From Edaphobacter acidisoli (GTDB lineage Bacteria; Acidobacteriota; Terriglobia; Terriglobales; Acidobacteriaceae), in contig NZ_BMJB01000001.1 of assembly GCF_014642855.1 (NCBI RefSeq), positions 1,054,001 through 1,118,000 of the forward strand: a stretch of 64,000 nt of DNA, given 5' to 3'. Shown piece by piece: positions 8,348 through 16,961 of this stretch. The position numbers and the translations under genes were made by a program. The notes beneath the pieces are model-generated. The model saw only the letters and a list, made by a program, of their open reading frames with translations, did no database searches and was not told where the DNA came from. Position 1 is the stretch's first letter, and each line of letters opens with the position of its first letter.

Positions 8348-8653
8348 ATGATTTCTACATTCGCACCAATATGGAAAGCAAGAAAGTTAGCCTTCGTATC
8401 TTTAGCGATGAGCATATTAGAGGTTGCAATCCTTGTATGTATTCGGATGTTCGCAACCCACCCTATGTCTCATTCGGCTCATTCATTCGCTTTAAAAAAG
8501 CTAATCGCAGCGACGGTGCTATTGCTTGGTCCAATGGCCATCATGATAGCCCTTGTAGGAGTGTTTGTTGATTCTCGTCGAATGACCGCATTCTTTGTTG
8601 TATTCATAGCCGTTGGCTGTTGGTTCTTATCCTTTCTGCAAACGCTGGTATGA
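8348..8653 (+). CDS. Small hypothetical membrane protein
   Basis: A 101-residue protein with three hydrophobic helices (about 16-36, 50-72 and 80-98). GGAAGGA lies ten bases upstream of the ATG and supports translation. Codon use is AT-richer than in the flanking dipeptidase and cyclophilin genes, like the small membrane ORFs at 1703 and 3128. No conserved motif or family was recognised. It may be a lineage-specific membrane protein. Confidence 0.5.
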   Translation: MISTFAPIWKARKLAFVSLAMSILEVAILVCIRMFATHPMSHSAHSFALKKLIAATVLLLGPMAIMIALVGVFVDSRRMTAFFVVFIAVGCWFLSFLQTLV

Positions 8654-8752
8654 ACGGCTGCGATGTATTAACACCGCTTGGGAGGTTCACGCTCACTCTT
8701 GTTGCCCCAAATAAACATTGCGAGCCGAGATACATTCGCGCCGAATCACCGT

Positions 8753-8814
8753 GTCATCCTGAGCGGAGTTTGGCGCGCTTTTGCGTCAAACGAAGTCGAA
8801 GGACCTGCGGTTTG
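8753..8814. repeat. Dispersed repeat (GTCATCCTGAGCG family)
   Basis: Begins GTCATCCTGAGCGG and ends CGAAGTCGAAGGACC, flanking a variable centre. A related copy is at 31524-31596. It lies between a small membrane protein and the secreted cyclophilin. Confidence 0.55.
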
Positions 8815-8866
8815 ATTGCACCGCAGTTGCGCCTGCGATAGCCTGTTCTATGGAGTCCAACACCGC

Positions 8867-9637
8867 ATGAAGCTTCACCATCTCGCCCTTGCCCTGGCCA
8901 TCTGCGCCTACGTGCCAGCGCAAACCGCGCAGTCTTCGCAAAGCACCGACGCACTCCCCGACGCACCCAGCGCCACCCCGCAGGCGCAGCCGCCCGTCGT
9001 CCCCACCGGCCCCACCGCCATCATCGACACCACCATGGGCCGCCTCACCTGCAAGCTCTACGACAAGCAGGCGCCCATCACCGTCGCCAACTTCATCGGC
9101 CTCGCCGAAGGCACCAAGGACTGGACCGACCCGCGCACCTCGAAGAAGATGCACGGCGTGCCGCTCTACAACGGCACCACCTTCCACCGCGTCATCCCCA
9201 ACTTCATGATCCAGGGCGGCGACCCGGCCGGCGACGGCTCAGGCGACCCCGGCTACTTCTTCCAGGACGAGATCGACCCCTCGCTCACCTTCGACGTCCC
9301 CGGCCGCCTTGCCATGGCAAACGCCGGTCCCGGCCCGACAGGCGGCGGCACCAACGGCTCGCAGTTCTTCATCACCGAAGTCCCCGTGCCTGAGCTGAAC
9401 GGCAAGCACACCATCTTCGGCCAGTGCGACGCCCACTCCGTGATCCTCGTCTCCTCCATCGCACGCGTCGAGCGCGACGCCAACGACAAGCCCATCACCC
9501 CAGTCGTCATCAATCGCATCACCATCGTGCGCGACGGCCAGCCCATCCCGCCCGACCCCATGCAGCCCAAGCCTGTGGCAAACACACCAGCCGAACCTAC
9601 ACTGCACCGGCACACGGCAGCAGACACGCAACAGTAA
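8867..9637 (+). CDS. Secreted peptidyl-prolyl cis-trans isomerase (cyclophilin)
   Basis: Catalyses cis-trans isomerisation of X-Pro bonds, here probably on outer-membrane or periplasmic clients. The start at 8867 gives a clean signal peptide (MKLHHLALALAICAYVPAQ) followed by a low-complexity Ser/Ala/Pro linker. The cyclophilin fold runs from about residue 50 to 225 with the TFHRVIPNFMIQGGD core and NGSQFFIT segment. A Pro-rich tail of about 25 residues closes the protein (256 residues in total). It is 51 bases upstream of a second, signal-less cyclophilin, so the two look like a duplicated pair serving envelope and cytosol. Confidence 0.92.
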   Translation: MKLHHLALALAICAYVPAQTAQSSQSTDALPDAPSATPQAQPPVVPTGPTAIIDTTMGRLTCKLYDKQAPITVANFIGLAEGTKDWTDPRTSKKMHGVPLYNGTTFHRVIPNFMIQGGDPAGDGSGDPGYFFQDEIDPSLTFDVPGRLAMANAGPGPTGGGTNGSQFFITEVPVPELNGKHTIFGQCDAHSVILVSSIARVERDANDKPITPVVINRITIVRDGQPIPPDPMQPKPVANTPAEPTLHRHTAADTQQ

Positions 9638-9688
9638 AGCCGCCGCTCGACCTCAATCCACATCTAACCCCGTAAGGAGAACACCGAA

Positions 9689-10210
9689 ATGCCAACCAAG
9701 CCCGGCACCTACGCCACCTTCAAGACCTCGCAAGGCACCATCGTCTGCGAGCTCTTCGAGAAGGACGCCCCCCAGACCGTCGCCAACTTCATCGGCCTCG
9801 CCGAGGGCACAAAAGATTGGAACAGCCCGAGCAAGAAGGGCGCGAAGCTCTACGACGGCACCGTCTTCCACCGCGTCATTCCGCAGTTCATGATCCAGGG
9901 CGGCGACCCCGAAGGCAGCGGCATGGGCGGCCCCGGCTACCGCTTCGCCGACGAGACCCGCGGCTCCAAACACGGCTTCCAGCAGCCCGGCAAGCTCGCC
10001 ATGGCCAACGCCGGCCCCAACACCAACGGCAGCCAGTTCTTCATCACGGTGGCCGACACAAGCTGGCTCACCGGCAAGCACACCATCTTCGGCGAAGTCG
10101 TCGAAGGCTACGACGTCGTCGAGAAGATCAGCAAGGTCAACCGCGACGGCATGGACCGCCCCAAAACCCCAGTCGTCCTTGAATCCGTCACCATCGACCG
10201 TGTTGCGTAA
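9689..10210 (+). CDS. Cytosolic peptidyl-prolyl cis-trans isomerase (cyclophilin)
   Basis: Single-domain cyclophilin of 173 residues without a signal peptide, so a cytosolic prolyl isomerase. The core motif FHRVIPQFMIQGGDP, then NGSQFFIT and KHTIFGEV, hold the catalytic Arg and Phe/Gln residues of the family. AAGGAG sits about ten bases upstream of the ATG. The protein is strongly similar to the domain of the secreted cyclophilin just upstream (shared NFIGLAEGTKDW), pointing to tandem duplication. A terminator follows, so the pair forms one transcription unit. Confidence 0.95.
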   Translation: MPTKPGTYATFKTSQGTIVCELFEKDAPQTVANFIGLAEGTKDWNSPSKKGAKLYDGTVFHRVIPQFMIQGGDPEGSGMGGPGYRFADETRGSKHGFQQPGKLAMANAGPNTNGSQFFITVADTSWLTGKHTIFGEVVEGYDVVEKISKVNRDGMDRPKTPVVLESVTIDRVA

Positions 10211-10230
10211 TTCATATTGTCCATGCTGAG

Positions 10231-10254
10231 AAATGGCCCCAACTGGGGCCATTT
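10231..10254 (+). terminator. Intrinsic terminator after the cyclophilin pair
   Basis: Arms AAATGGCCCC and GGGGCCATTT with a four-base loop, followed by a T-rich run (TCTTTTT). It sits 21 bases after the cyclophilin stop and ahead of the antitoxin gene, arguing against any antitoxin start upstream of it. Confidence 0.85.
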
Positions 10255-10297
10255 CTTTTTCTGGAAAATTATGTCACCATATAAATGGGCTTTGTAT

Positions 10298-10579
10298 ATG
10301 GGATCACAGAGAGCACATATCGTCCTCCCCGACGAACTCGTTCATGAGATCGACGCTATGGTCGGCCCTCGTGGCCGCAGTGCATTTCTAGTCGAAACTG
10401 CCCGGGCAGAGTTGCGCCGCCGCCGCCTGTTGTCTTTCCTGCATAATGACCAGCCCGCGTGGCATGAAAAAAACCATCCTGAACTCTCCGGAGGCGCAGG
10501 GCCCTGGGTGCGGGAACTCCGGCAGCAGAGCGACACACGCACTAAAGCCGCAAAACCCAAACAGAAGAGAGCCAGTTGA
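10298..10579 (+). CDS. Ribbon-helix-helix-type antitoxin (VapB-like)
   Basis: Predicted antitoxin of a type II pair: it should bind its own promoter and block the PIN-domain partner. The N-terminal 45 residues (RAHIVLPDELVHEIDAMVG, then GRSAFLVETARAEL) match the strand-helix-helix DNA-binding pattern of CopG/VapB proteins. The C-terminal half is charged and would wrap the toxin. ATG at 10298 begins directly at the strand; an in-frame ATG at 10271 is possible, while a further upstream start would run through the terminator. The stop overlaps the toxin start by four bases. Confidence 0.75.
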   Translation: MGSQRAHIVLPDELVHEIDAMVGPRGRSAFLVETARAELRRRRLLSFLHNDQPAWHEKNHPELSGGAGPWVRELRQQSDTRTKAAKPKQKRAS

Positions 10580-10953
10580 TCGTTCTGCTCGCTTCCACGG
10601 TGCTGATCGATGTCCTCCGCGCTCGCGCAAACCGCCGTGCGCAGTTGGCCGAACTTGTCGAGGGCGGCCACACCCTCGCCACAACCGCGCTCAACATCGG
10701 CGAAGTCTATGCTGGAATGCGTCCAGGCGAAGAGGCCAAAACAGAGGCATTCTTATCAGGATTGGAATGCTATCCCATCACAGCCGCAATCGCCCGTAGA
10801 GCAGGCTCGCTTAAAGGCAAGTGGGCTCAGAAAGGCCGAACGCTGACCCTGGCCGACATGCTCGTCGCCGCCACTGCACTGGAGCACGACCTCACTCTGA
10901 TGACCGACAACCGCAAAGACTTCCCTGTCGCCGGTCTGCATCTTCTGCCATAG
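10576..10953 (+). CDS. PIN-domain toxin (VapC-like) with first catalytic Asp replaced by Ala
   Basis: PIN-domain ribonuclease of 125 residues, TTG start overlapping the antitoxin stop, so translationally coupled. The family N-terminus is normally a V-L-D-T/S-S/T-V-L-I-D pattern; here residues 3-12 read VLLASTVLID, so the first metal-binding acid is Ala6. The other acids are in place: Glu43 (NIGEVYAG), Asp94 (TLADMLVA) and Asp111 (LMTDNRKDF). PIN nucleases need the acidic quartet to bind magnesium, so RNA cleavage may be weak or lost. Whether this is a decayed toxin or a functional variant cannot be told from sequence. Confidence 0.8.
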   Translation: MIVLLASTVLIDVLRARANRRAQLAELVEGGHTLATTALNIGEVYAGMRPGEEAKTEAFLSGLECYPITAAIARRAGSLKGKWAQKGRTLTLADMLVAATALEHDLTLMTDNRKDFPVAGLHLLP

Positions 10954-10967
10954 CCAATCTGAAAGCA

Positions 10968-10992
10968 AAGGCCCGCTCATTGAGCAGGCCTT
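10968..10992. terminator. Hairpin between vapC-like gene and mdh
   Basis: AAGGCC, GCTCA, TGAGC and GGCCTT form a long near-perfect stem with a minimal loop. It lies between the convergent toxin and mdh genes and could serve both. The T-run on the plus side is short. Confidence 0.55.
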
Positions 10993-11036
10993 CGTCTTAT
11001 CAGTTCGATCGGTGCAGATCGGTGTTAATCCTTCCA

Positions 11037-11969
11037 CTACGCCATCCCAATCACAGAGCAAAGCTCCTTCACCGCATCGGCGCTCCGGTTCAGCGCAGCC
11101 TGCTCATCAGCAGTCAGCTTGATCTCGATGATCTGCTCCAGGCCCTTCGCGCCAAGCTTGCACGGCACTCCAACATACAGTCCGGATATCCCATACTCAC
11201 CCTGCAGATAAGCCGCGCAAGGCAGAATCTTCTTCTTGTCCTTCAGGATCGCCTCGACCATCTCGGTCGCCGCAGCCGAAGGAGCATAGTAAGCCGAGCC
11301 AGTCTTCAGGTGCTTCACAATCTCCGCGCCGCCATTGGCCGTGCGCGTCTCCAGTTCCTTCAGCCGGTCCGCCGGAATCAGCTCCGTAATCGGAATGCCC
11401 GCAACCGTCGAGTAGCGCGACAGCGGAACCATCGTGTCACCATGCCCGCCCAGCACAAACGCCGTCACGTTCTCGACCGACACCTTCAGCTCATCGGCAA
11501 TAAACGTCCGGAAGCGCGCCGAATCCAGCACACCAGCCATCCCAATCACGCGCTCGCGCGGCAGCCCTGCCTGCTTGAACGCCGTCTGCGCCATCGCGTC
11601 CAGCGGATTCGAGACGATCACCAGAATTGTATTCGGCGACTGCGCCACCACCTTCGAGACCACATCGCTCATGATCTTGAAGTTCGTATTCAGCAGATCG
11701 TCGCGGCTCATCCCGGGCTTGCGCGCAATGCCGGCCGTAATCACGACCACATCCGAATCCTTCGTGTCGGCGTACTCATTCGTGCCGATGATGCTGCAAT
11801 CGCGCTTCTCAATCGGCATCGCCTCCAGCAGGTCCAGCCCCTTGCCCTGCGGCACACCTTCAATCACATCGAGCAGCACCACATCGGCAAGCTCCTTGGC
11901 CGCAATCCAATGCGCCGTCGTCGCGCCAACATTTCCCGAACCAACAATCGTTACCTTCTTCCTGCCCAT
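11037..11969 (-). CDS. mdh: Malate dehydrogenase (LDH-like type)
   Basis: Interconverts malate and oxaloacetate with NAD in the TCA cycle. The 310-residue protein opens with the Rossmann fingerprint ([16 protein letters not shown]). Asp in [13 protein letters not shown] selects NAD. The active-site loop carries the [14 protein letters not shown] stretch, and the catalytic histidine is in [11 protein letters not shown]. It belongs to the tetrameric LDH-like class common outside Enterobacteria. icd lies immediately upstream on the same strand (64-base gap holding a repeat), forming a small TCA gene pair. Confidence 0.96.
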   Translation of the reverse strand: MGRKKVTIVGSGNVGATTAHWIAAKELADVVLLDVIEGVPQGKGLDLLEAMPIEKRDCSIIGTNEYADTKDSDVVVITAGIARKPGMSRDDLLNTNFKIMSDVVSKVVAQSPNTILVIVSNPLDAMAQTAFKQAGLPRERVIGMAGVLDSARFRTFIADELKVSVENVTAFVLGGHGDTMVPLSRYSTVAGIPITELIPADRLKELETRTANGGAEIVKHLKTGSAYYAPSAAATEMVEAILKDKKKILPCAAYLQGEYGISGLYVGVPCKLGAKGLEQIIEIKLTADEQAALNRSADAVKELCSVIGMA

Positions 11970-11994
11970 CTCATCTCCTCATCTACACAAAATT

Positions 11995-12031
11995 GTCATC
12001 CTTCCGCGTAGCGGGAGGACCTGCTTGCTTG
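11995..12031. repeat. Short palindromic repeat between icd and mdh
   Basis: GTCATCCTTCCGCG and CGGGAGGACCTGC form an imperfect palindrome resembling the GTCATCCTGAGCG family seen elsewhere in the window. Confidence 0.4.
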
Positions 12032-12033
12032 CC

Positions 12034-13437
12034 CTACCCCATGTTCTCAATCATGCGTGTAGCAAACTCACTCGTCTTCACCTTCGTCGCGCCCTGCATT
12101 CCACGCTCGAAGTCATACGTCACATACTTCTGCGCAATCGTCTTCTCCATCGACGACTCAATCAGCCGCGCCGCCTCAGTCCAGCCGAGGAAGTCGAACA
12201 GCATCACGCCCGACAGCATCACCGAACCCGGATTGATCACATCTTTATCCGCATACTTCGGGGCCGTGCCGTGCGTCGCCTCGAACACCGCATAGCCATC
12301 GCCAATGTTCGCGCCCGGAGCAATCCCCAGCCCGCCCACCTGCGCCGCCGCAGCGTCCGAAATATAGTCGCCATTCAAATTCGTCGTCGCCAGCACGCTG
12401 TAGTCATCGGGCCGCAGAATAATCTGCTGGAAGATCGAGTCAGCAATCCGGTCATTCACCAGAATCTTCTGCTTCCACTTGCCGCCACCGTGCGAAGCGC
12501 CAATCGCGGCGATCACGCTCTTCACCTCGGCAACAATGCCGTCCCCAAACTCCTTCGGCGCAAACTCAATCCCCGGCTCAATCAGCGCAGCATTCTCCTC
12601 CGCGGTCAGCTTCGGGTTCGCCTCCAGATTCCCCAGAATCCAGCTCTCGCGCTCCGTCACCGTCTGGTCGCGAAACTCCTGCGTAGCAACCTCATATCCC
12701 CACTCGCGGAACGCGCCCTCGGTGAACTTCTGAATGTTGCCCTTGTGGACCAGCGTCACCGTCTTGCGGCCATTGTCCAGCGCATACTTGATCGCAGCCC
12801 GCACCAGCCGCTTCGACCCGGTAATCGAGATCGGCTTCACGCCCACACCCGAATCCAGACGCACCTTCTTCTTGCCGCCCTTCAGCATCTCGTCATTCAC
12901 AAACGAGATGAACTTCGCTGCCTCAGGCGTCCCCTCACGAAACTCGATACCGGCATAAATGTCCTCCGTGTTCTCGCGGAAGATCACCACATCCAGCTTC
13001 TCCGGATGCTTCACCGGGCTGGGCACACCCTGGTAGTACTTCACCGGACGCACACACTGATACAGATCCATCAACTGCCGCAGCGCCACATTCAGCGAAC
13101 GAATCCCGCCACCCACCGGCGTCGTCAGCGGTCCCTTAATCGACACGCGAAAATCCACAGTAGCCTTCACCGTGTCATCCGGCAGCCAGTTCTGCGTCTG
13201 CCTGTAAGCCTTCTCGCCCGCGAGCACCTCGAACCACTTCACCTTGCGCTTGCCGCCGTAAGCCTTCTCGACCGCTGCGTCGAACACACGCTGTGAAGCC
13301 TTCCAGATATCGCGCCCGGTACCATCGCCTTCGATGAAAGGAATAATCGGGTTATCCGGCACCGTATATTTGCCGTTGACATACTGAATTGCCGCGCCGT
13401 CCGCCGGGACGGCGATACCGTTGTAGCTGGTCTGCAT
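12034..13437 (-). CDS. icd: NADP-dependent isocitrate dehydrogenase
   Basis: Oxidatively decarboxylates isocitrate to 2-oxoglutarate. At 467 residues it is longer than the E. coli enzyme (416), with extra sequence after residue 25 and in the middle. Recognisable parts are [14 protein letters not shown] near the N-terminus, [19 protein letters not shown] (substrate and phosphorylation-loop region with Ser), the [14 protein letters not shown] segment, and the metal and cofactor region [18 protein letters not shown]. mdh is the downstream neighbour on the same strand. The assignment to NADP rather than NAD rests on overall resemblance only. Confidence 0.94.
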   Translation of the reverse strand: MQTSYNGIAVPADGAAIQYVNGKYTVPDNPIIPFIEGDGTGRDIWKASQRVFDAAVEKAYGGKRKVKWFEVLAGEKAYRQTQNWLPDDTVKATVDFRVSIKGPLTTPVGGGIRSLNVALRQLMDLYQCVRPVKYYQGVPSPVKHPEKLDVVIFRENTEDIYAGIEFREGTPEAAKFISFVNDEMLKGGKKKVRLDSGVGVKPISITGSKRLVRAAIKYALDNGRKTVTLVHKGNIQKFTEGAFREWGYEVATQEFRDQTVTERESWILGNLEANPKLTAEENAALIEPGIEFAPKEFGDGIVAEVKSVIAAIGASHGGGKWKQKILVNDRIADSIFQQIILRPDDYSVLATTNLNGDYISDAAAAQVGGLGIAPGANIGDGYAVFEATHGTAPKYADKDVINPGSVMLSGVMLFDFLGWTEAARLIESSMEKTIAQKYVTYDFERGMQGATKVKTSEFATRMIENMG

Positions 13438-13531
13438 GAGGTTTTGGCTCCGCTAGAGATGTACCCGAAGGCTATCATCCGCCGAACGCCAGTTGCAACG
13501 CGGGTTCGCTTATCGAACGCACCGGCGCAGC

Positions 13532-14335
13532 TTACCGAACGAGGTAGTAATCCACCGTCGAAACCACGCGCACCTTCTTCATGATGCTCGAATCCGGCGA
13601 AATATTACTCGTGTCGCCACCATCTCCACCCGTCGCGCTGCCCGCATCCGCCGACGAGATCGAAAACACGCCCTGGTTCGCCGATCGAATCTCTCCCACC
13701 TGACTCCCCGAGTCCGCCGCGAACCTGTCCGCAGCCGCGCGAGCATTCCGCGTCGCCTCCGTAATCATGTCCGGCTTCAGCGCATTCAGTCCATTGAACA
13801 CATACCGAATCCCCTGCCCATAGCCGCCGCCGACCACAATCCCCGCCTGCACCAGCTCTGCCGTCTTCTGCCCGGCCCTGGCAATCTTGTCCACATCCTT
13901 CGAGCTCACCGTCACCGTCTGCTGCACGATATACCGCGGCCCGGCATTGCTGCTTCCACCAAACTCATTCGCCTGTTTGTCCGTCACCTGAATCTGCCCA
14001 ATCGTAATCTCGTTCGAAGCAATTCCCTGCTCCGCAAAAAACTTCAGCACCGCATTCTTGTCCGCCTCGCTCTTCGCAAACACCGAAGGCAGATCATTGC
14101 CTGCCTCCTTAAACGTCACAGGCCAAATAGCCGCATCGGACTTCACCGTCCGCTCCACCAATCCCTTCACCGCCACATACCGATCAGCCAGCCGCGTCGC
14201 CTTAATCTGCGACCCCAGCAGCCACCCGCCAAGAATCAAACCAAGCATCAGGCAAACGCCCAGCACAGCGGCAGGCACCAGCCGATTCCGAACCTGTTCG
14301 TCTATGGGCACAGCAAAACCTCCATCCACCAGCAC
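13532..14335 (-). CDS. SIMPL-domain (DUF541) membrane-anchored protein
   Basis: A 267-residue protein with one N-terminal transmembrane helix (about residues 20-45, LGLILGGWLLG) and a long periplasmic domain. The domain shows the SIMPL/DUF541 pattern: V-x-V-x-G start, a KNAVLKFFAEQGI helix, QQTVTVSSKDVDKIA, and the ATRNARAAADRFA repeat helix. The molecular role of these proteins is not well defined; family members are exported and oligomeric. A Gly/Asp/Ser-rich linker precedes the last strand. It follows icd on the same strand, with no obvious functional link. Confidence 0.85.
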   Translation of the reverse strand: MLVDGGFAVPIDEQVRNRLVPAAVLGVCLMLGLILGGWLLGSQIKATRLADRYVAVKGLVERTVKSDAAIWPVTFKEAGNDLPSVFAKSEADKNAVLKFFAEQGIASNEITIGQIQVTDKQANEFGGSSNAGPRYIVQQTVTVSSKDVDKIARAGQKTAELVQAGIVVGGGYGQGIRYVFNGLNALKPDMITEATRNARAAADRFAADSGSQVGEIRSANQGVFSISSADAGSATGGDGGDTSNISPDSSIMKKVRVVSTVDYYLVR

Positions 14336-14354
14336 GAAGCAGCATACCGCACCC

Positions 14355-14909
14355 CTAATTCAGAGGAAACTTTCCAATCAGGCGCTGAAGTCCTTCCTCT
14401 GCCGATCCATCATTAGGCAACATCCAGCCTTCTTTGGGGAAGTAGACTGCACAGCAATTCGCATCTCCAAGCGTTCGTGCGAACCTCGCCAACACTGCAT
14501 AGGCCTCTTTCCTGGAGATATTGTCCCTCTCCGCAACTGCACTGTTCCAAATATCCAGCGAAAACCAGGCCTGGTGCGCAAACCACGCCTTCTTCTGTTC
14601 AGCACGAGGCAAACTTTTCGCACCAGCCTCCAGATCATCTGAATAGGGCTGTTCCGAGTGAATGAGCTGCACCACGTACTTCCCTGCTTTCAAAAAAGTA
14701 ACCCCATGCGAGCAAGACACGAAGTACATGGGGTCCTCTTTCCCATCAAACTGCTTTCCCCAAGCTCTTTCGCTCGCCATCTCAAGGTCTGCCTTCGAAA
14801 ACATCTGGGGAACTCTGGTCAGAAGAACAATCGAATAGGGCATATCCTTGGCGTCCCGCTCGCCCCTGCGCCAGAACATGAGCCAAGCCAACACCTGTCG
14901 AAAATTCAT
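14355..14909 (-). CDS. Hypothetical protein, 184 residues
   Basis: A soluble protein beginning with a short aromatic segment (LAWLMFWRR), then an alpha/beta region (SIVLLTRVPQMFSKADLE) and Trp-rich helices (FAHQAWFSLDIWNS). The MPYSIVLLTRVP part and the later YAVLARFARTLGDANCCAVYFP stretch suggest a DUF4261-like or related fold, but I could not assign it. It lies 19 bases upstream of the SIMPL gene on the same strand and may be cotranscribed. No catalytic residues are evident. Confidence 0.6.
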   Translation of the reverse strand: MNFRQVLAWLMFWRRGERDAKDMPYSIVLLTRVPQMFSKADLEMASERAWGKQFDGKEDPMYFVSCSHGVTFLKAGKYVVQLIHSEQPYSDDLEAGAKSLPRAEQKKAWFAHQAWFSLDIWNSAVAERDNISRKEAYAVLARFARTLGDANCCAVYFPKEGWMLPNDGSAEEGLQRLIGKFPLN

Positions 14910-14971
14910 CCGCCCATCGTAACTGAACCCACATCAGTGTGGTATCAATCACCCACTCGTGCAGGCCCGCC

Positions 14972-15637
14972 TCAAGCCCCCGCCACACGCAGCGCATCCT
15001 CCACCACCTTATCTACCCGCCGCTGTCGAGCCTCGGGGCTCTTGTAATAAAACACGCCCAGCAGATGCCCCCGCCGCTGCGTCAGGGTCATCTTCTCCCA
15101 CCCCTTCCGCGCGGCAGGCACGCGAAGAAACGCCGCCTCCAACACCGGCGGCAACTCCTTCTCGCCTTCCATTGTCAACAGCAACCGCTCCACCGTCTCT
15201 TCAGCCCGCTTCACTCTCCCCGCACTACCAGCAGCGCCCTCAATATACTTCGCAAGCTCCCGCCGCCTCGACTCGCTCAGCTTCGCGTACCACTTCGCCA
15301 GCGCCTTCTCCGGCTTCAGCAGTTTTTCAAGCTCCGCCGGAACCCAAGCCTCGCGCTCCTCCATATCCGGCTCGACAGCCAGGTCGATCATCCCGCCCAG
15401 CTTCACACCCGCAGCCTTCTGCATCTGCTTGTTCACCAGAACGAAGTGCCCACCATGAGCAGCATCCGGAAACAAAGAAGTCCTGAAGACCTCGCCCGCA
15501 ACCTCAACCTTCACCCTCAGCCGCGTCATCGTCTTCCACGTCGTCTTCACGTCGAACGGAACGCGCGCCACCACCCAGCCCAGCCCGCCGCTCAGCGGCT
15601 CCAGCGCCGCGCGAAACCGCTTCACTCTCGAAGCCAT
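14972..15637 (-). CDS. YdeI/OmpD-associated family protein with DUF1905 domain
   Basis: A 221-residue cytosolic protein. Residues 1-95 form a small beta-barrel-like DUF1905 domain (FRAALEPLSGGLGWVVARVP). Residues 110-221 carry the YdeI-like segment ending in TLTQRRGHLLGVFYYKSPEARQ. The start at 15637 was chosen because it begins at the domain; a longer form would run into lpxB. Its ATG overlaps the divergent lpxB ATG (positions 15635-15638 read CATG), so the two genes start back to back on opposite strands. The function of the family is unclear. Confidence 0.8.
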   Translation of the reverse strand: MASRVKRFRAALEPLSGGLGWVVARVPFDVKTTWKTMTRLRVKVEVAGEVFRTSLFPDAAHGGHFVLVNKQMQKAAGVKLGGMIDLAVEPDMEEREAWVPAELEKLLKPEKALAKWYAKLSESRRRELAKYIEGAAGSAGRVKRAEETVERLLLTMEGEKELPPVLEAAFLRVPAARKGWEKMTLTQRRGHLLGVFYYKSPEARQRRVDKVVEDALRVAGA

Positions 15638-16898
15638 GCAATCCCCTCCAGAAAAATCTACACTGGTTCCTATCGCAGCCACATCCAACCCGAGCATCTT
15701 TCTCTCTGCCGGAGAAGCCAGCGGCGACCACTACGGCGCGCAGCTCATCGACGAACTCTGCACCCGCCTACCGGGCCTGACCACCTTCGGCCTCGGCGGC
15801 AAAGAGATGGAAGCCGCCGGCCAGCACCGCATCGTCCACGCCGAAGACGTCGCCCACATGGGCATCACCGAAGTCCTCCGCCACGCACCGCGCGTCTACG
15901 CCTCCTACCGGCGCCTCGTCGCCAGCATCAAAGAGCGCCGCCCCGACGCCGCCATCCTCATCGACTTCCCCGACGTCAACCTCCGCCTCGCCCGCGAACT
16001 CCGCAAGCTCAACATCCCAGTCGTCTACTTCGTCAGCCCGCAGCTCTGGGCGTGGAAGCGCAAGCGCCTCCGCTGGGTGCAGCAACGCGTCACCCGCATG
16101 ATGGTCATCTTCCCATTCGAGGCCCCGTTCTACCAACACCGCAACGTCGCGGCAGAATTCGTAGGCCACCCGCTCGCGTACCTGCCGATGCCGACCATCT
16201 CGCTTGAAAATTACACACTGCAACACAACCTCGACCCCGGCAAACACTGGATCGCCCTGCTCCCCGGCAGCCGCCGCAAAGAGGTCGAAGCCAATCTGCC
16301 CGAGATGCTCGAAGCCGCAGCGAAGCTCGGCGACAACTACGAATTCCTCATTCCCGTAGCCTCCACGCTCAACCAATCCATCTTCACAAGCCTCATCACG
16401 CAGCGAACCCCAAACATCCACCTCGTCCCCGACGCTCGCGAAGCCCTCCACCACGCACGAGCCAGCATCGTCGCCAGCGGAACCGCGACCGTGCAGGCCG
16501 CGGTCATCGGCAACCCATTCGTCGTCGTCTACAAAGTCTCCCCACTCACCTTCGCAGCCGCAAAACGCCTCGTCCACTACCCACCCGAGATCTGGTCCGG
16601 CCAGCCCGACGCCCACGGCAACCTTCCCATCGGCATGGTCAACCTCATCGCCGGACGCCCCATCATCCCCGAGTTCCTCCAGCACCAATTCACCGCCGCC
16701 AACCTAGCCGCTTCTCTCAAGCCACTGCTCGAAGACACCCCCGAACGCGCCCGCATGATCGCCGACCTCACCGAAGTCCGCACCCGCCTCATCCCCGACA
16801 CCACCCACACACCCATCCAGCGCGTAGCCGACGCCATCGAATCGCTTCTCGGCCATCCTGCAACCTCAAGTGGCCAAATCCACACTTCGCGCGTCTAA
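15636..16898 (+). CDS. lpxB: Lipid-A-disaccharide synthase
   Basis: GT19 glycosyltransferase joining UDP-2,3-diacylglucosamine and lipid X to form the lipid A disaccharide at the inner membrane. The 420 residues include the LSAGEASGDHYGAQL start, HMGITEVLRH, IDFPDVNLRLA, YFVSPQLWAWKRKR and the UDP-binding LLPGSRRKEV motif. About 20 extra N-terminal residues precede the usual first strand. Its presence shows a lipopolysaccharide-type outer membrane. It stands alone rather than in an lpxD-fabZ-lpxA-lpxB operon, and its start codon overlaps that of the divergent YdeI-like gene. Confidence 0.95.
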   Translation: MQSPPEKSTLVPIAATSNPSIFLSAGEASGDHYGAQLIDELCTRLPGLTTFGLGGKEMEAAGQHRIVHAEDVAHMGITEVLRHAPRVYASYRRLVASIKERRPDAAILIDFPDVNLRLARELRKLNIPVVYFVSPQLWAWKRKRLRWVQQRVTRMMVIFPFEAPFYQHRNVAAEFVGHPLAYLPMPTISLENYTLQHNLDPGKHWIALLPGSRRKEVEANLPEMLEAAAKLGDNYEFLIPVASTLNQSIFTSLITQRTPNIHLVPDAREALHHARASIVASGTATVQAAVIGNPFVVVYKVSPLTFAAAKRLVHYPPEIWSGQPDAHGNLPIGMVNLIAGRPIIPEFLQHQFTAANLAASLKPLLEDTPERARMIADLTEVRTRLIPDTTHTPIQRVADAIESLLGHPATSSGQIHTSRV

Positions 16899-16961
16899 TA
16901 CAGCGGTTACACTAGGGTCGCACCTGCGGCTGTACCATCACTTTTGAGGACCTTAGCCTGC

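Noticed and set aside
11434-13296. Long plus-strand ORF antisense to mdh and icd
   Set aside because: It spans two unrelated well-defined genes on the other strand and has low-complexity composition with no motif.
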